Shown: positions 1 to 8,236, counted from the stretch's first letter. The stretch: 31,750 nucleotides of DNA from Heritagella sp051881655 (GCA_051881655.1 JBJEQH010000194.1:1-31750), one strand, 5' to 3'. Program-made: numbers and translations. The notes: generated by a model from the letters alone, not told the origin.

Positions 1-1164
1 ATTGGTATTCAGGGCAAAATACGTAGAAAACGGTCCTTCCTTTACTTTACGGATCTGTGCCCCGGTAGCACGCCACAGATAACTGGCGGCATCCTTTGCC
101 TTTTTGTCACAGGGCAGCAATCCCTTTTCGATCTTCTCCGCATCGCACATCCAGCTTTCCGTCTGTTCCAGCAGGTGCTGCAGCGTATCGCGGGTTTTTT
201 TCTCCTGCTCCGGAGAGAGATGCAGCCCAAATCCGATGAGAATTTTGCGCTCAAAGGACAGGCAGTGCTGCCGGTATAAATCGGCCGGGGCGATAGCCAG
301 CGTTCCGTCGCTGATCAGCCCGAATACCCGGTGGGAGTGGTGGTCATAGCAGCCATAGGAGTACACCGTATCCCCCAGGCGGAAATCCACGTGGCCGGTG
401 CGCCCCATTCCACGGCTGACCAGATGGATGAACACCTCGGCCTGGGTATCCTTTTCCTTGCCGGCAAAAAGGGGCAGGCTCTCCCCGGTGTCGTCCTCTT
501 TCCGGGTGGAGAAGTAGTCGTTAAATTCATCTATCAGCTTTCCCGGCAGCAGAGCCGAAAGAAAGATCGGAAGGGACAGCTGGATCCGCCTGCGCATTGG
601 GGCACGCTGCGAGCGGCGCAGCAGCCACTCGGCAATACCGTCCACCAGAAGCAGCAGCGCATACAACAGCAGATATACCCCACACAGAACCGCAACCGCC
701 GGCAGACGGGAAGCCGGACTGGCAAACAGCAGAATACTGAAAAACAACGAGAGGAGCGACGCGATACTGTGCCGGTACTTTCCATGCAGATCCCGCCGCC
801 AGCATTCCACCGCACACAATCCCCGCACCAGAAAAAGCAGCAGGAACCAGGCGCCAAACAGAATTCCGACAGGGGCTGCCATCCAATGAGGCAGGAAAAA
901 CAGAAGCAGTGCGACGCATATCACCCCCGCCAGGGCCAGCCGGTCCCGGGTTTTTCTGCGCTGCTCCTGCAGGGCCCGGTAGCTGCCAACCGCAGACAGC
1001 AATACCACCACGGCTGTCACCGCCGCCAGAAAATCCAGCGCCGTCTGCGGCCAGATGAGAAACCACAGGCCAAATCCCACCGCTGCGAAGAACTGAAGCG
1101 CCAACAGGGCGGGATCCAGCGAGGTGCGCATCCAGCGCCGCAAAAATGATCCATTCTTTTTCAA
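1..1164 (-). CDS. Membrane protein with cytosolic or surface papain-like C-terminal domain (partial, TTG start)
   Basis: This frame is open from a TTG codon at 1164 to the left edge (388 codons, 3' end missing). The TTG is preceded by AGGAGG about 8 nt upstream, and no ATG/GTG start in the same frame is better placed. The first ~210 residues hold about five hydrophobic segments (roughly 19-38, 43-60, 77-114, 134-149, 155-176), resembling the HdeD/DUF308 type of small membrane protein. From about residue 242 there is a soluble domain with GHVD (H258), SYGCYDHHS (269-277) and a final TYFALNTN. A His-containing motif followed by a later NC nucleophile motif is typical of circularly permuted papain/NlpC-like domains, and the window stops exactly where a Cys would be expected. 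The membrane part and open frame are seen; the peptidase-like reading is inference. No partner gene is visible; it is followed upstream by a terminator shared with the next operon. Confidence 0.75.
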   Translation of the reverse strand, partial: MKKNGSFLRRWMRTSLDPALLALQFFAAVGFGLWFLIWPQTALDFLAAVTAVVVLLSAVGSYRALQEQRRKTRDRLALAGVICVALLLFFLPHWMAAPVGILFGAWFLLLFLVRGLCAVECWRRDLHGKYRHSIASLLSLFFSILLFASPASRLPAVAVLCGVYLLLYALLLLVDGIAEWLLRRSQRAPMRRRIQLSLPIFLSALLPGKLIDEFNDYFSTRKEDDTGESLPLFAGKEKDTQAEVFIHLVSRGMGRTGHVDFRLGDTVYSYGCYDHHSHRVFGLISDGTLAIAPADLYRQHCLSFERKILIGFGLHLSPEQEKKTRDTLQHLLEQTESWMCDAEKIEKGLLPCDKKAKDAASYLWRATGAQIRKVKEGPFSTYFALNTN

Positions 1165-1296
1165 GGAATTCCCCTCCTTTTCTTTTTAATCATGCGCGGC
1201 CAGGCCGGGTTTGTCAAGGCGGAAATTCACCGTTTTTCCCGCACAGCGGGAAAGAGCCCCGGCACCCGCCCGGCTTCCCCGCCGCCAAAGAAGAAA

Positions 1297-1340
1297 CAGG
1301 GCCGGATTTCCCTGCGGCATACAGAGAAAATCCGGCCCTG
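1297..1340 (-). terminator. Intrinsic terminator of the isomerase gene, probably bidirectional
   Basis: A perfect 13-bp inverted repeat (CAGGGCCGGATTT, positions 1297-1309, with its complement at 1328-1340) lies 40 bp past the stop of the fucose/arabinose isomerase-family gene. On the minus strand it is followed by TTTCTTCTTT. On the plus strand it is followed by a six-T run at 1343-1348, so it can act in both directions. Confidence 0.8.
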
Positions 1341-1380
1341 CCTTTTTTCAAAAAAGATTCTGCTGTCTTTCGGTTTTCAA

Positions 1381-2865
1381 TCAGGCGAAGGGATTCTCCG
1401 TCTTGTACAGCATACCCTTGGGCTGGTTGAAGTTGATCTCGTCCACCGGCACACCGATGTACTTGAACACCTCATACAGCGCCTTGCCATAATGGCCGAA
1501 AGCCACCGCACCGTGATGCGGATAGTTCTTTTCAATCAGCACATGGCGGTAGAAGCGGCCCATCTCCGGAATGGCAAAAATACCGATGCCGCCGAAGGAA
1601 CGGGTAGCAACCGGCAGAACCTCGCCCTGGGCGATGTAAGCGCGCAGCTTGCAGTCCGCAGTGCTCTGCAGGCGGAAGAACGTGATATCGCCGGGAACAA
1701 TGTCGCCCTCCAGCGTACCCTGGGTAACCTCTTCCGGCAGGCTTCTGGCCATGATCATCTGGTACTTCATCGAGCAGGCGGACAGCTTGCTGGAGCAGGT
1801 GTTGCCGCAATGGAAGCCCATGAAGATATCCTTCTTGGTATAATCATACTTGCCCTTGATATCCTGGTCATAGATGAAGTTCGGCACCGTGTTGTTGATA
1901 TCCAGCAGGGTGACCGCATCCTCGCTGACCACCGTGCCGATAAACTCACTCAGGGCACCGTAGATATCCACTTCGCAGGAAACCGGAATGCCGCGGCCCG
2001 TCAGACGGGAGTTGACATAGCAGGGAACAAACCCGAACTGGGTCTGGAAAGCGGGCCAACACTTTCCGGCGATGGCCACATACTTGCGGTAGCCGCGGTG
2101 CGCCTCGATCCAGTCCAGCAGGGTCAGTTCATACTGGGCGAGCTTGGGCAGAATCTCGGGCTTGGCATTGCCGGCGCCCAGTTCGTTGGCCATATCCGCC
2201 ACTACCTCGGGAATGCGGGGATCCCCGGCGTGCTTGTTAAAGGACTCGAACAGATCCAGCTCGCTGTTCTCTTCGATTTCCACATTCAGGTTGTACAGCT
2301 GCTTGATGGGGGCGTTGCAGGCCAAAAAGTTCAGCGGACGGGGGCCAAAGCTGATAATCTTCAGGTCGTTCAGGGCGATAACCGCACGGGCGATCGGCAG
2401 GAACTCGTGAATCATATCGGCACATTCACTGGCAAGGCCCACCGGGTACTCGGGAATGTACGCGCCCACATTGCGCAGCTTCAGGTTATAGCTGGCGTTC
2501 AGCATTCCGCAGTATGCATCGCCGCGGCCCTGAATCAGGCTGTTCTCGTCCTCTTCAGCGGCGGCCACGAACATCTTGGGGCCGTCGAAGTGCTTGGCCA
2601 GCAGGGTTTCGGAAATTTCCGGACCGAAGTTGCCCAGATAGACGCACAGCGCATTGCAGCCGGCTTTCTTGATATCCTCCAGCGCCTGCACCATGTGGAT
2701 TTCGCTCTCCACGATACAGACGGGGCACTCATAAATATCCTCTGCGTTATACGCCGCTTTGTAAGCTTCTACCAAGGCTTTTCTGCGGTTTACGGACAGG
2801 GACTCGGGGAAGCAGTCGCGGCTGACCGCCACGATACCCACTTTTACTTTCGGCATGTTGTTCAT
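1381..2865 (-). CDS. L-fucose/L-arabinose isomerase family protein
   Basis: A 494-residue protein of the L-fucose isomerase-like family, cytoplasmic enzymes that interconvert aldoses and ketoses using a divalent metal. The N-terminal two-thirds are an alpha/beta Rossmann-like region (VAVSRDCFPES near 13-22, LGNFGPE near 78). The C-terminal part carries CEVDIYG with Glu298 and LLDINNT with Asp322. Their 24-residue spacing equals that of the metal ligands E337/D361 in E. coli FucI. Candidate third ligands are in FHCGN (H352) or the HHGAVAFGHYG stretch near 455. The ATG at 2865 has an AGGAGG site 10 nt away. The gene stands alone with its own promoter, an operator-like palindrome and a terminator. 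It has no kinase or aldolase next to it, so the true sugar substrate cannot be read from context. Confidence 0.9.
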   Translation of the reverse strand: MNNMPKVKVGIVAVSRDCFPESLSVNRRKALVEAYKAAYNAEDIYECPVCIVESEIHMVQALEDIKKAGCNALCVYLGNFGPEISETLLAKHFDGPKMFVAAAEEDENSLIQGRGDAYCGMLNASYNLKLRNVGAYIPEYPVGLASECADMIHEFLPIARAVIALNDLKIISFGPRPLNFLACNAPIKQLYNLNVEIEENSELDLFESFNKHAGDPRIPEVVADMANELGAGNAKPEILPKLAQYELTLLDWIEAHRGYRKYVAIAGKCWPAFQTQFGFVPCYVNSRLTGRGIPVSCEVDIYGALSEFIGTVVSEDAVTLLDINNTVPNFIYDQDIKGKYDYTKKDIFMGFHCGNTCSSKLSACSMKYQMIMARSLPEEVTQGTLEGDIVPGDITFFRLQSTADCKLRAYIAQGEVLPVATRSFGGIGIFAIPEMGRFYRHVLIEKNYPHHGAVAFGHYGKALYEVFKYIGVPVDEINFNQPKGMLYKTENPFA

Positions 2866-2937
2866 GGTACTCGTTCCTCCTGTACTTTTCCTCAGATTCT
2901 GCCGGGATCACACGGCAGACGTTTCCGTATATACCAT

Positions 2938-2951
2938 CCTGTACATACAGG
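2938..2951. promoter_or_regulatory. Palindromic operator candidate of the isomerase gene
   Basis: CCTGTAcaTACAGG is a perfect 14-bp inverted repeat placed just downstream of the minus-strand -10 box (2961-2966), over the expected transcription start. This is a classic position for a repressor. The binding protein is unknown; no dedicated regulator gene is adjacent except the divergent two-component system. Confidence 0.55.
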
Positions 2952-2960
2952 TTTATTCTT

Positions 2961-2989
2961 ATGATACCTTACCCGCAGGGAAAAATCAA
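2961..2989 (-). promoter_or_regulatory. Sigma-A promoter of the isomerase gene
   Basis: On the minus strand TTGATT (2984-2989) and TATCAT (2961-2966) are separated by exactly 17 bp. The 5' leader to the ATG at 2865 is about 90 nt and includes the CCTGTA/TACAGG palindrome. Confidence 0.65.
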
Positions 2990-3031
2990 TCATTTTCAGG
3001 AAAAACTGCGCCCGCTTTTTCTCTTTTCCTT

Positions 3032-3059
3032 TTCATTCCCCTTTGTGGTGAGGTATAAT
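3032..3059 (+). promoter_or_regulatory. Possible promoter of the two-component system
   Basis: A consensus -10 TATAAT is present at 3054-3059, but the -35 region is weak (TTCATT at 16-bp spacing). Transcription from here would give a leader of about 170 nt before the response regulator, containing the strong hairpin at 3126-3157. The 371 bases between 2866 and 3237 hold this, the divergent promoter and the operator; I see no gene in them. Confidence 0.45.
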
Positions 3060-3125
3060 GGAAAAAAAGCACCGGCTGGCGCTGTTTTCGGCCCACGGAT
3101 TCCGGAAAACAGAAAAACGGCGGCA

Positions 3126-3157
3126 GTCCGGGGAATGCCCCGGGGAATTCCCCGGAC
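3126..3157 (+). other. GC-rich hairpin in the response-regulator leader
   Basis: GTCCGGGGAAT at 3126-3136 pairs perfectly with ATTCCCCGGAC at 3147-3157 around a 10-base loop that is itself GC-rich. It is followed by AATTCCTTTATTCTTC rather than a clean U run. It may be a weak terminator/attenuator or a DNA-level site. It lies 80 nt ahead of the start codon. Confidence 0.5.
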
Positions 3158-3237
3158 AATTCCTTTATTCTTCACGCGCCGGTCACATAACCATGGTATA
3201 AAGAAAACCGGATACCAACAGGAAAGGGAGAGTGTGC

Positions 3238-3918
3238 ATGTACCAGCTTCTGGTTGTTGATGACGAAGCCAAAATCCGCATGATGATCCGCAAGTACGCT
3301 GAGTTCGAGGGATTCTCCGTAACGGAGGCCGAGGACGGCATGCAGGCGGTTACGATTTGCCGCAAAGATCCCCGGCGCTTTGATCTGATTGTCATGGACG
3401 TGATGATGCCGGAGCTGGACGGCTTCTCCGCCGTACGGGAAATCCGGAAAATCAGCAGCACGCCGGTACTGATGCTGTCCGCCCGGGGTGAAGAATATGA
3501 CCGCATTCACGGCTTCGAGCTGGGGGTGGACGATTATGTGGTCAAGCCCTTTTCCCCCAAGGAGTTGATGATGCGCATCCAGGCAATTATCAAGCGCAGC
3601 CGCCCCGCCGAATCGGAGAGCGACCGCCTGATCCTGCAATTCGAGGGTCTGAAGATCGATATCACCGGGCGCATGGTGGAAGTGGATGGCACACGGATCG
3701 ACCTGACGCCCAAGGAATACGACCTTCTTTTTTATATGGCACAGAACCGCAACATCGCCCTGACCCGGGAACAGCTGATTACCAACGTGTGGGGCTATGA
3801 TTTTTATGGGGACGACCGCACGCTGGATACCCACATCAAGCTGCTTCGCAAAAGCCTGGGGGAGTACAGCCGGATGATCGTCACACTGAGAGGGGTTGGC
3901 TACCGCTTTGAAGCCTGA
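3238..3918 (+). CDS. OmpR/PhoB-family DNA-binding response regulator
   Basis: A 226-residue cytoplasmic response regulator. The receiver domain (1-115) has acidic pocket D8/D9, phospho-acceptor D54 in VMDVMMPELDG, S81 in the usual Thr/Ser switch position (LMLSAR), and K103 in VVKPFSPKE. A winged-helix DNA-binding domain of the OmpR type follows from about 130 to the end, with EYDLLFYMAQN, DRTLDTHIKLLRKSL and the terminal RGVGYRFE signature. I chose the ATG at 3238 because GGGAG ends 7 nt before it. A GTG six bases earlier (3232) is in frame but too close to that site. The sensor kinase gene starts 4 nt after the stop, so the two form a pair. The stimulus and target genes are not evident. Confidence 0.92.
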   Translation: MYQLLVVDDEAKIRMMIRKYAEFEGFSVTEAEDGMQAVTICRKDPRRFDLIVMDVMMPELDGFSAVREIRKISSTPVLMLSARGEEYDRIHGFELGVDDYVVKPFSPKELMMRIQAIIKRSRPAESESDRLILQFEGLKIDITGRMVEVDGTRIDLTPKEYDLLFYMAQNRNIALTREQLITNVWGYDFYGDDRTLDTHIKLLRKSLGEYSRMIVTLRGVGYRFEA

Positions 3919-3922
3919 GAAT

Positions 3923-5452
3923 ATGAGAGAAAAGGCCCCCCGCAAACTAAGTATCCGCTGGTGGATTTTCGGCGGCTTTGCGCTGTTTACCGCGGTCATT
4001 CTCATTCTGCTGTGGGTATTTCAGGTGGCCCTGCTGGATACGTTTTATCAGACCACCAAGGTGCAGGAACTGGAAAACTGCGCCATGCAGCTGGCCAATA
4101 CCCTGGGAGAGGATGACGAGACCATTACAAACCAGCTGGAAACCATGGCCAAGGAAAATCAAATCAGCACCGTGATCTGCAACCGGGAGGGCAAAATCTA
4201 CTACCGCAACTACTCCTTTGATTCCATTTTGAAGGACATGACCTGGCTGGATCTGCGCTCGGTCTATCAACAGACCCTGCAGAAGGGCGGCACCTATGTA
4301 CAGCAGTACGAGCGCCCCTCCCAGGTGGTGGGTTTTCTCTTTTCCACTTATCCCACGGAGGATTCTCCCCTGATGCCCGGACTGGACCGGGTGGAGGTGG
4401 ATCCTATCCGGGAGGACGGAGGCAAGGGAATGCTGTATGCCATGGTGGTTCCCCTGAAAAACGGAAACGACCGCCTTCTGCTGGTCAACTGCAGCCTGAC
4501 GCCGGTGAGTGCTACCATGGAGACCCTGAAGATTGAATTGTGGGTGATCACTTTTCTGATGATCCTGCTGGCCTTTTTCCTGGCGTTGTTTTTGGCAAAG
4601 CGGATCTCCACCCCAATCAGTATCATCAATGAATCCGCCAAAAATCTGGCGCAGGGCAAGTATGACATTACGTTCCGGGAAGATGGCTATCAGGAAACCG
4701 CCGAACTGGGTCACACGCTGAATTATGCCTCCCGGGAGCTGTCGAAGGTCGAGGGCCTGCGCCGGGATCTGATCGCCAATATCTCCCACGACCTGCGCAC
4801 CCCGCTGACCATGATCACCGGCTATGCCGAGGTGATGCGGGATCTGCCGGGGGAAAACACCCCGGAGAACGTGCAGATTATTATCGACGAGGCCAATCGC
4901 CTGACCAGCCTGGTCAACGATATGCTGGATCTGTCCAAAATGCAGGCCGGCGCCATTGAACTGGAGCCCGAGACCTTCTGTTTGACGCAGAACATCCGGG
5001 ATATTCTGGTGCGCTATGAGAAGCTGGCCGACTACCACTTCACGTTTGAAGCACAGGGCGAGGCCTGGGTTTTCGCCGACCCGCTGAAAATTTCGCAGGT
5101 GGTCTATAACCTCATCAACAACGCCATCACCTATACGGGACCGGACAAACAGATCCGGGTGTGCCAGCGGATCCGCGACGGAAAAGTGCGCATTGAAGTA
5201 ACCGATACCGGCGAGGGCATTCCCGAGGATCAGCTTCCGAATATCTGGGAACGCTACTACAAGGTGGACAAAACCCACCGGCGCGCCGCCGTGGGGACCG
5301 GCCTGGGGCTGTCGATTGTGAAAACCATTCTGGATCTGCACAGTGCCGATTTCGGGGTGCACAGCCGCCTGCACGAGGGCAGCACCTTCTGGTTTGAACT
5401 GACCATGATGAACCCCGTTCCCCCCAGCGACCGGACAGCGGGCGGTCATTGA
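3923..5452 (+). CDS. Membrane sensor histidine kinase
   Basis: A 509-residue partner of the preceding response regulator. The order is a cytoplasmic tail, TM1 (about 13-38), an extracellular sensor region of ~165 residues, TM2 (about 206-226), HAMP (227-280), HisKA with the phospho-acceptor His289 in ANISHDLRTPL, and a HATPase_c domain. The ATPase domain shows N-box NLINNAITYT (396-405), G1 DTGEGIP (428-434) and G2 GTGLGLSIVK (458-467). The ATG at 3923 is four bases past the regulator stop. A TTG start at 3896 would overlap the regulator and add nine residues; I consider it less likely. The sensor domain gives no ligand away. Its TGA stop forms part of the -35 box of the next gene. Confidence 0.92.
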   Translation: MREKAPRKLSIRWWIFGGFALFTAVILILLWVFQVALLDTFYQTTKVQELENCAMQLANTLGEDDETITNQLETMAKENQISTVICNREGKIYYRNYSFDSILKDMTWLDLRSVYQQTLQKGGTYVQQYERPSQVVGFLFSTYPTEDSPLMPGLDRVEVDPIREDGGKGMLYAMVVPLKNGNDRLLLVNCSLTPVSATMETLKIELWVITFLMILLAFFLALFLAKRISTPISIINESAKNLAQGKYDITFREDGYQETAELGHTLNYASRELSKVEGLRRDLIANISHDLRTPLTMITGYAEVMRDLPGENTPENVQIIIDEANRLTSLVNDMLDLSKMQAGAIELEPETFCLTQNIRDILVRYEKLADYHFTFEAQGEAWVFADPLKISQVVYNLINNAITYTGPDKQIRVCQRIRDGKVRIEVTDTGEGIPEDQLPNIWERYYKVDKTHRRAAVGTGLGLSIVKTILDLHSADFGVHSRLHEGSTFWFELTMMNPVPPSDRTAGGH

Positions 5453-5477
5453 CAAAGCCCCCCGGGCGCGCTATTAT
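5449..5477 (+). promoter_or_regulatory. Near-consensus sigma-A promoter of the Mrp-type ATPase
   Basis: A perfect -35 TTGACA (5449-5454) and TATTAT (5472-5477) are spaced 17 bp. The -35 box overlaps the TGA stop of the kinase gene. The transcript start would fall near 5484. Confidence 0.85.
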
Positions 5478-5503
5478 AGGGAGAAGAATCCCTGCGAAAA
5501 TGG

Positions 5504-5523
5504 CCCCCGGCTTTATCCGGGGG
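5504..5523 (+). other. Leader hairpin just upstream of the Mrp ribosome site
   Basis: CCCCCGG (5504-5510) pairs with CCGGGGG (5517-5523) around a six-base loop. It ends a few bases before the AAAAGGAG ribosome site of the ATPase gene. It could stabilise the mRNA or modulate initiation; no T run follows. Confidence 0.4.
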
Positions 5524-5543
5524 ATGAAAAGGAGAAAAAACGT

Positions 5544-6368
5544 ATGAGTGAATGTAATCACGACTGCCATAACTGCCAGAGCGACTGCGCATCCCGCTCG
5601 CCGGAAAGCCTGCTGGAAAAGCCCCATGCGCTCAGCCGCATTCAAAATGTGATCGGCGTTGTCTCGGGCAAAGGCGGCGTCGGCAAAAGTCTGGTCACGT
5701 CGATGATGGCGGTCCTGCTGAACCGCCGCGGCCAGCACACCGCCGTGCTGGATGCCGATATCACCGGTCCGTCCATTCCCAAGTGCTTCGGCCTGCACAC
5801 CCGCGCCACCGGAAGCGAAGAGGGGCTGTATCCCGTGACCACCAAAACCGGGATTGATGTAATGTCCATTAACCTTCTGCTGGACAGCGAGAAATCCCCT
5901 GTGGTATGGCGCGGACCCATCCTGGCCGGTGCGGTCAAGCAGTTCTGGAGCGACGTGATCTGGAAAGATGTGGACTATATGTTCGTGGATATGCCCCCCG
6001 GAACGGGCGATGTCCCGCTGACGGTTTTCCAGTCCCTGCCCCTGAGCGGAATCATCATTGTGACCAGCCCGCAGGAGTTGGTTTCCATGATCGTGGAAAA
6101 GGCCGTGAATATGGCCAAAATGATGAACGTGCCGGTTTTGGGTCTGGTGGAAAACATGAGCTATGTGCAGTGCCCGGACTGCGGGAAAAAGATTCAACTG
6201 TACGGCGAGAGCCATGTGGACGAAATTGCGGCCAGTTACGGTCTTCCTGTGCTGGGCCGTATGCCCATTGACCCCGCCATCGCCAGTGCCTGCGATAAGG
6301 GCGAGATCGAAGATTTTACCGGCGACTGGCTGAACGAGGCCGCCGATGCGGTCATGCTGCTGAAATAA
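5544..6368 (+). CDS. Mrp/NBP35-family iron-sulfur cluster carrier ATPase
   Basis: A 274-residue cytoplasmic P-loop protein of the Mrp/ApbC/NBP35 group, which binds a [4Fe-4S] cluster at a dimer interface and delivers it to apoproteins. It has an N-terminal four-cysteine motif (C4, C8, C11, C15), as in NBP35-type members and absent from short Mrp proteins. The deviant Walker A SGKGGVGKS is at 41-49, DADITGPS at 70-77, the switch VDMPPGTGD at 148-156, and the conserved CPDC pair C210/C213 near the C-terminus carries the bridging cluster. The ATG at 5544 follows an AAAAGGAG site. It is monocistronic, with its own strong promoter and a terminator behind it. The nearby hydF/hydG genes show the organism has demanding Fe-S assembly, but no operon link exists. 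Confidence 0.93.
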   Translation: MSECNHDCHNCQSDCASRSPESLLEKPHALSRIQNVIGVVSGKGGVGKSLVTSMMAVLLNRRGQHTAVLDADITGPSIPKCFGLHTRATGSEEGLYPVTTKTGIDVMSINLLLDSEKSPVVWRGPILAGAVKQFWSDVIWKDVDYMFVDMPPGTGDVPLTVFQSLPLSGIIIVTSPQELVSMIVEKAVNMAKMMNVPVLGLVENMSYVQCPDCGKKIQLYGESHVDEIAASYGLPVLGRMPIDPAIASACDKGEIEDFTGDWLNEAADAVMLLK

Positions 6369-6436
6369 CACCGGGTAGTTTTAAAAAGGCAGCGCCCTCA
6401 GCCGGGATCGGCCAGTATATAAAAACAGAGAAAAGA

Positions 6437-6473
6437 AGAGCGCCGGAATGGTCCATTCCGGCGCTCTTTTTTT
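6437..6473. terminator. Bidirectional terminator between convergent Mrp and isomerase operon
   Basis: AGAGCGCCGGAAT (6437-6449) pairs perfectly with its complement at 6455-6467 around a five-base loop, followed by TTTTTT on the plus strand. An A-rich run precedes it, giving a U tract on the minus strand. It ends both the ATPase gene and the long sugar operon. Confidence 0.9.
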
Positions 6474-6490
6474 CTGCTTGTTTGGGAAAT

Positions 6491-8233
6491 TTAATGTCGG
6501 ACATTGGCTTTCAATACTTTAATGGGACTGCCCGGTTCCCGGGTGCGGATGACAAAATCCCCGGCCTTTGCCGGCAGAAGGAATGTCTCGGCATAATGAA
6601 CGGGGAACGGGGGGAACCGCCCCTCCGGGCTCTCGACCACAGCGCCTTTCCCCTCCACCAGGTTGCAGACGGCCACTTCCCCGTCGGTGGGAATACGGAC
6701 CTGCGTCTGGATGGAAAACACCTGCGTTTCGATGAACTCCAGTTCGTGAAGGCCGGTTTTCACCCGCGTATAATCGGGCGTTTCCTCCATCGTCTCAAAA
6801 CGGTTGATCAGATTCTCCCGGACCCATTGGGTAGTCCGGTCAAATTGAAGTACCTTTTTTCCGTCCTCAATGTGGATGGGCCGGGGCTTTCCGTCCAGCC
6901 CCACGCGGTCCCAGTCCCACAGCTTAAAGGTGAAGATATAGGGGGTGGCACTGACCTCCAGCACCATACAGTTTTTTGAAGAGCAATGGATGGTTCCCGC
7001 CGGGATCAGAAAATGATCGTGCTTTTTGGCGGGGAAAAAATTGACATACCGGTCCACGTCAAAGCGCGTGGTCCCCCGCTGGGCTTCCTCCAGATCCGCT
7101 ACCATTGCTTTGGGATCCACCCCCTCTTTCAGTCCCAGGTATACCCCGCCGTCCTCCCCGGCATCGAGAATGTAATAGCTCTCGTCCTGGGTATAGGTCA
7201 TTCCGAATTTCTGGTGGATATAGTCCGTCAGCGGATGCACCTGCAGGCTCAGGTTCTGCCCGCCCATGGTATCCAGAAAATCGAACCGGATGGGGAATTC
7301 CGCACCAAACCGCGCAAAATTCTTTTGTCCCAAAAACTCCCTCGGCTGATACATGGTGAGATTCATCGCCGGGGATTCAATCCGCACCCCGCCGTAATTC
7401 AGATACAGGCTGTTTTCCTCGGGTACCCCGTCAAACGCCCAGGCATAGTTTTTCTCAGCGGGATCCAGGTGGCACACCTCTTTCATCCACTGCCCGCCCC
7501 AAACGCCGGGGTCAAAATACGGAACCAAGCGGAACGGCCGGGAGGTAAGCTGCTTCAGCCCCCCGCGGAACCCCGCGCCGCTGACCATGGCCGGGCGGTT
7601 TTTTGTGTTGGTATCCAGATAGAAGTCCATCCGGTCATACAGCCCCGCCTTGTGCCGGTCGGCAATGCGCCATTCCACAAAAAATCCCCGTTTGTACTTC
7701 CGCAGGTTGTCCTCTTCATAGTTTTTCTGCTTATAGTTGGGCATTCCCTGCCGGTACCGCAGCTGGATTTCCCAACGCGCCATGTCCGCATAGACCAGTA
7801 CGCCCTTTTCCGTTACCAGTGAAGCACCAAAGCCATAGACCAGCGTTTTCCCCCGGTGGTTTTCCACCCGGTTTTGGGCTTCCTTCAGTTTTTCGGGGTC
7901 GATAAAATCGAGAAGGGTGCCGTAATACAGAATCCCCCGGACCCGGTCCTCGGTCAGATGGAACTGCATCCGCCGCGTCAGCTCATCCCCGTCGTAAAAG
8001 AGATCCTCCATGTTGATCAGCAGGTCGGGCTGCACCGCCTGCCGGATCTGCGGGAGAATCTCGGCGTCGTCGGTCCCCGGATAGCAGTCCACCACCAAAA
8101 CCGGCTGGGAGGACAGGGCCTCTTTCAGTACGTTCTGGATTTCGCCCCACCCCTGCCAGGCTTCGCCGTCGTACCCCTCCACTTTCGTTTGGGGGAATTT
8201 ATCGTATTCGCTATGAAAATTCAGATATCCCAT
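6491..8233 (-). CDS. Class I mannose-6-phosphate isomerase-like protein with long N-terminal extension
   Basis: A 580-residue protein, much longer than the ~310-390 residues usual for class I phosphomannose isomerases. The isomerase-like cupin part starts near 232 (RPFRLVPYFDPGVWGGQWM region). Zinc-site motifs are visible: QVHP (Q331, H333), DESYYIL (E351) and PAGTIHCSS (H416), then LEVSATP. The N-terminal ~230 residues contain VLVVDCYPGTDD (45-56), ILYYGTLLDF and VLVYADMARWEIQLRYR. This looks like an alpha/beta nucleotide-kinase-like fold, but no GKS/GKT P-loop is seen. It is the last gene of the LacI-controlled operon, three bases after the upstream isomerase gene and just before the terminator. 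It is likely an interconverter of aldose-6-P and ketose-6-P; mannose-6-P is the family default, not proven. Confidence 0.85.
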   Translation of the reverse strand: MGYLNFHSEYDKFPQTKVEGYDGEAWQGWGEIQNVLKEALSSQPVLVVDCYPGTDDAEILPQIRQAVQPDLLINMEDLFYDGDELTRRMQFHLTEDRVRGILYYGTLLDFIDPEKLKEAQNRVENHRGKTLVYGFGASLVTEKGVLVYADMARWEIQLRYRQGMPNYKQKNYEEDNLRKYKRGFFVEWRIADRHKAGLYDRMDFYLDTNTKNRPAMVSGAGFRGGLKQLTSRPFRLVPYFDPGVWGGQWMKEVCHLDPAEKNYAWAFDGVPEENSLYLNYGGVRIESPAMNLTMYQPREFLGQKNFARFGAEFPIRFDFLDTMGGQNLSLQVHPLTDYIHQKFGMTYTQDESYYILDAGEDGGVYLGLKEGVDPKAMVADLEEAQRGTTRFDVDRYVNFFPAKKHDHFLIPAGTIHCSSKNCMVLEVSATPYIFTFKLWDWDRVGLDGKPRPIHIEDGKKVLQFDRTTQWVRENLINRFETMEETPDYTRVKTGLHELEFIETQVFSIQTQVRIPTDGEVAVCNLVEGKGAVVESPEGRFPPFPVHYAETFLLPAKAGDFVIRTREPGSPIKVLKANVRH

Positions 8234-8236
8234 CGG

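Noticed and set aside
331..1149. 272-codon plus-strand open frame and several minus-strand frames at the left edge
   Set aside because: The third minus frame, started by TTG at 1164, is open throughout and encodes plausible transmembrane segments, so these are shadows of it.
1192..2964. 590-codon open frame on the plus strand
   Set aside because: It lies antisense across the isomerase gene, has low-complexity His/Gln/Gly-rich residues typical of a reversed GC-rich gene, and has no ribosome site.
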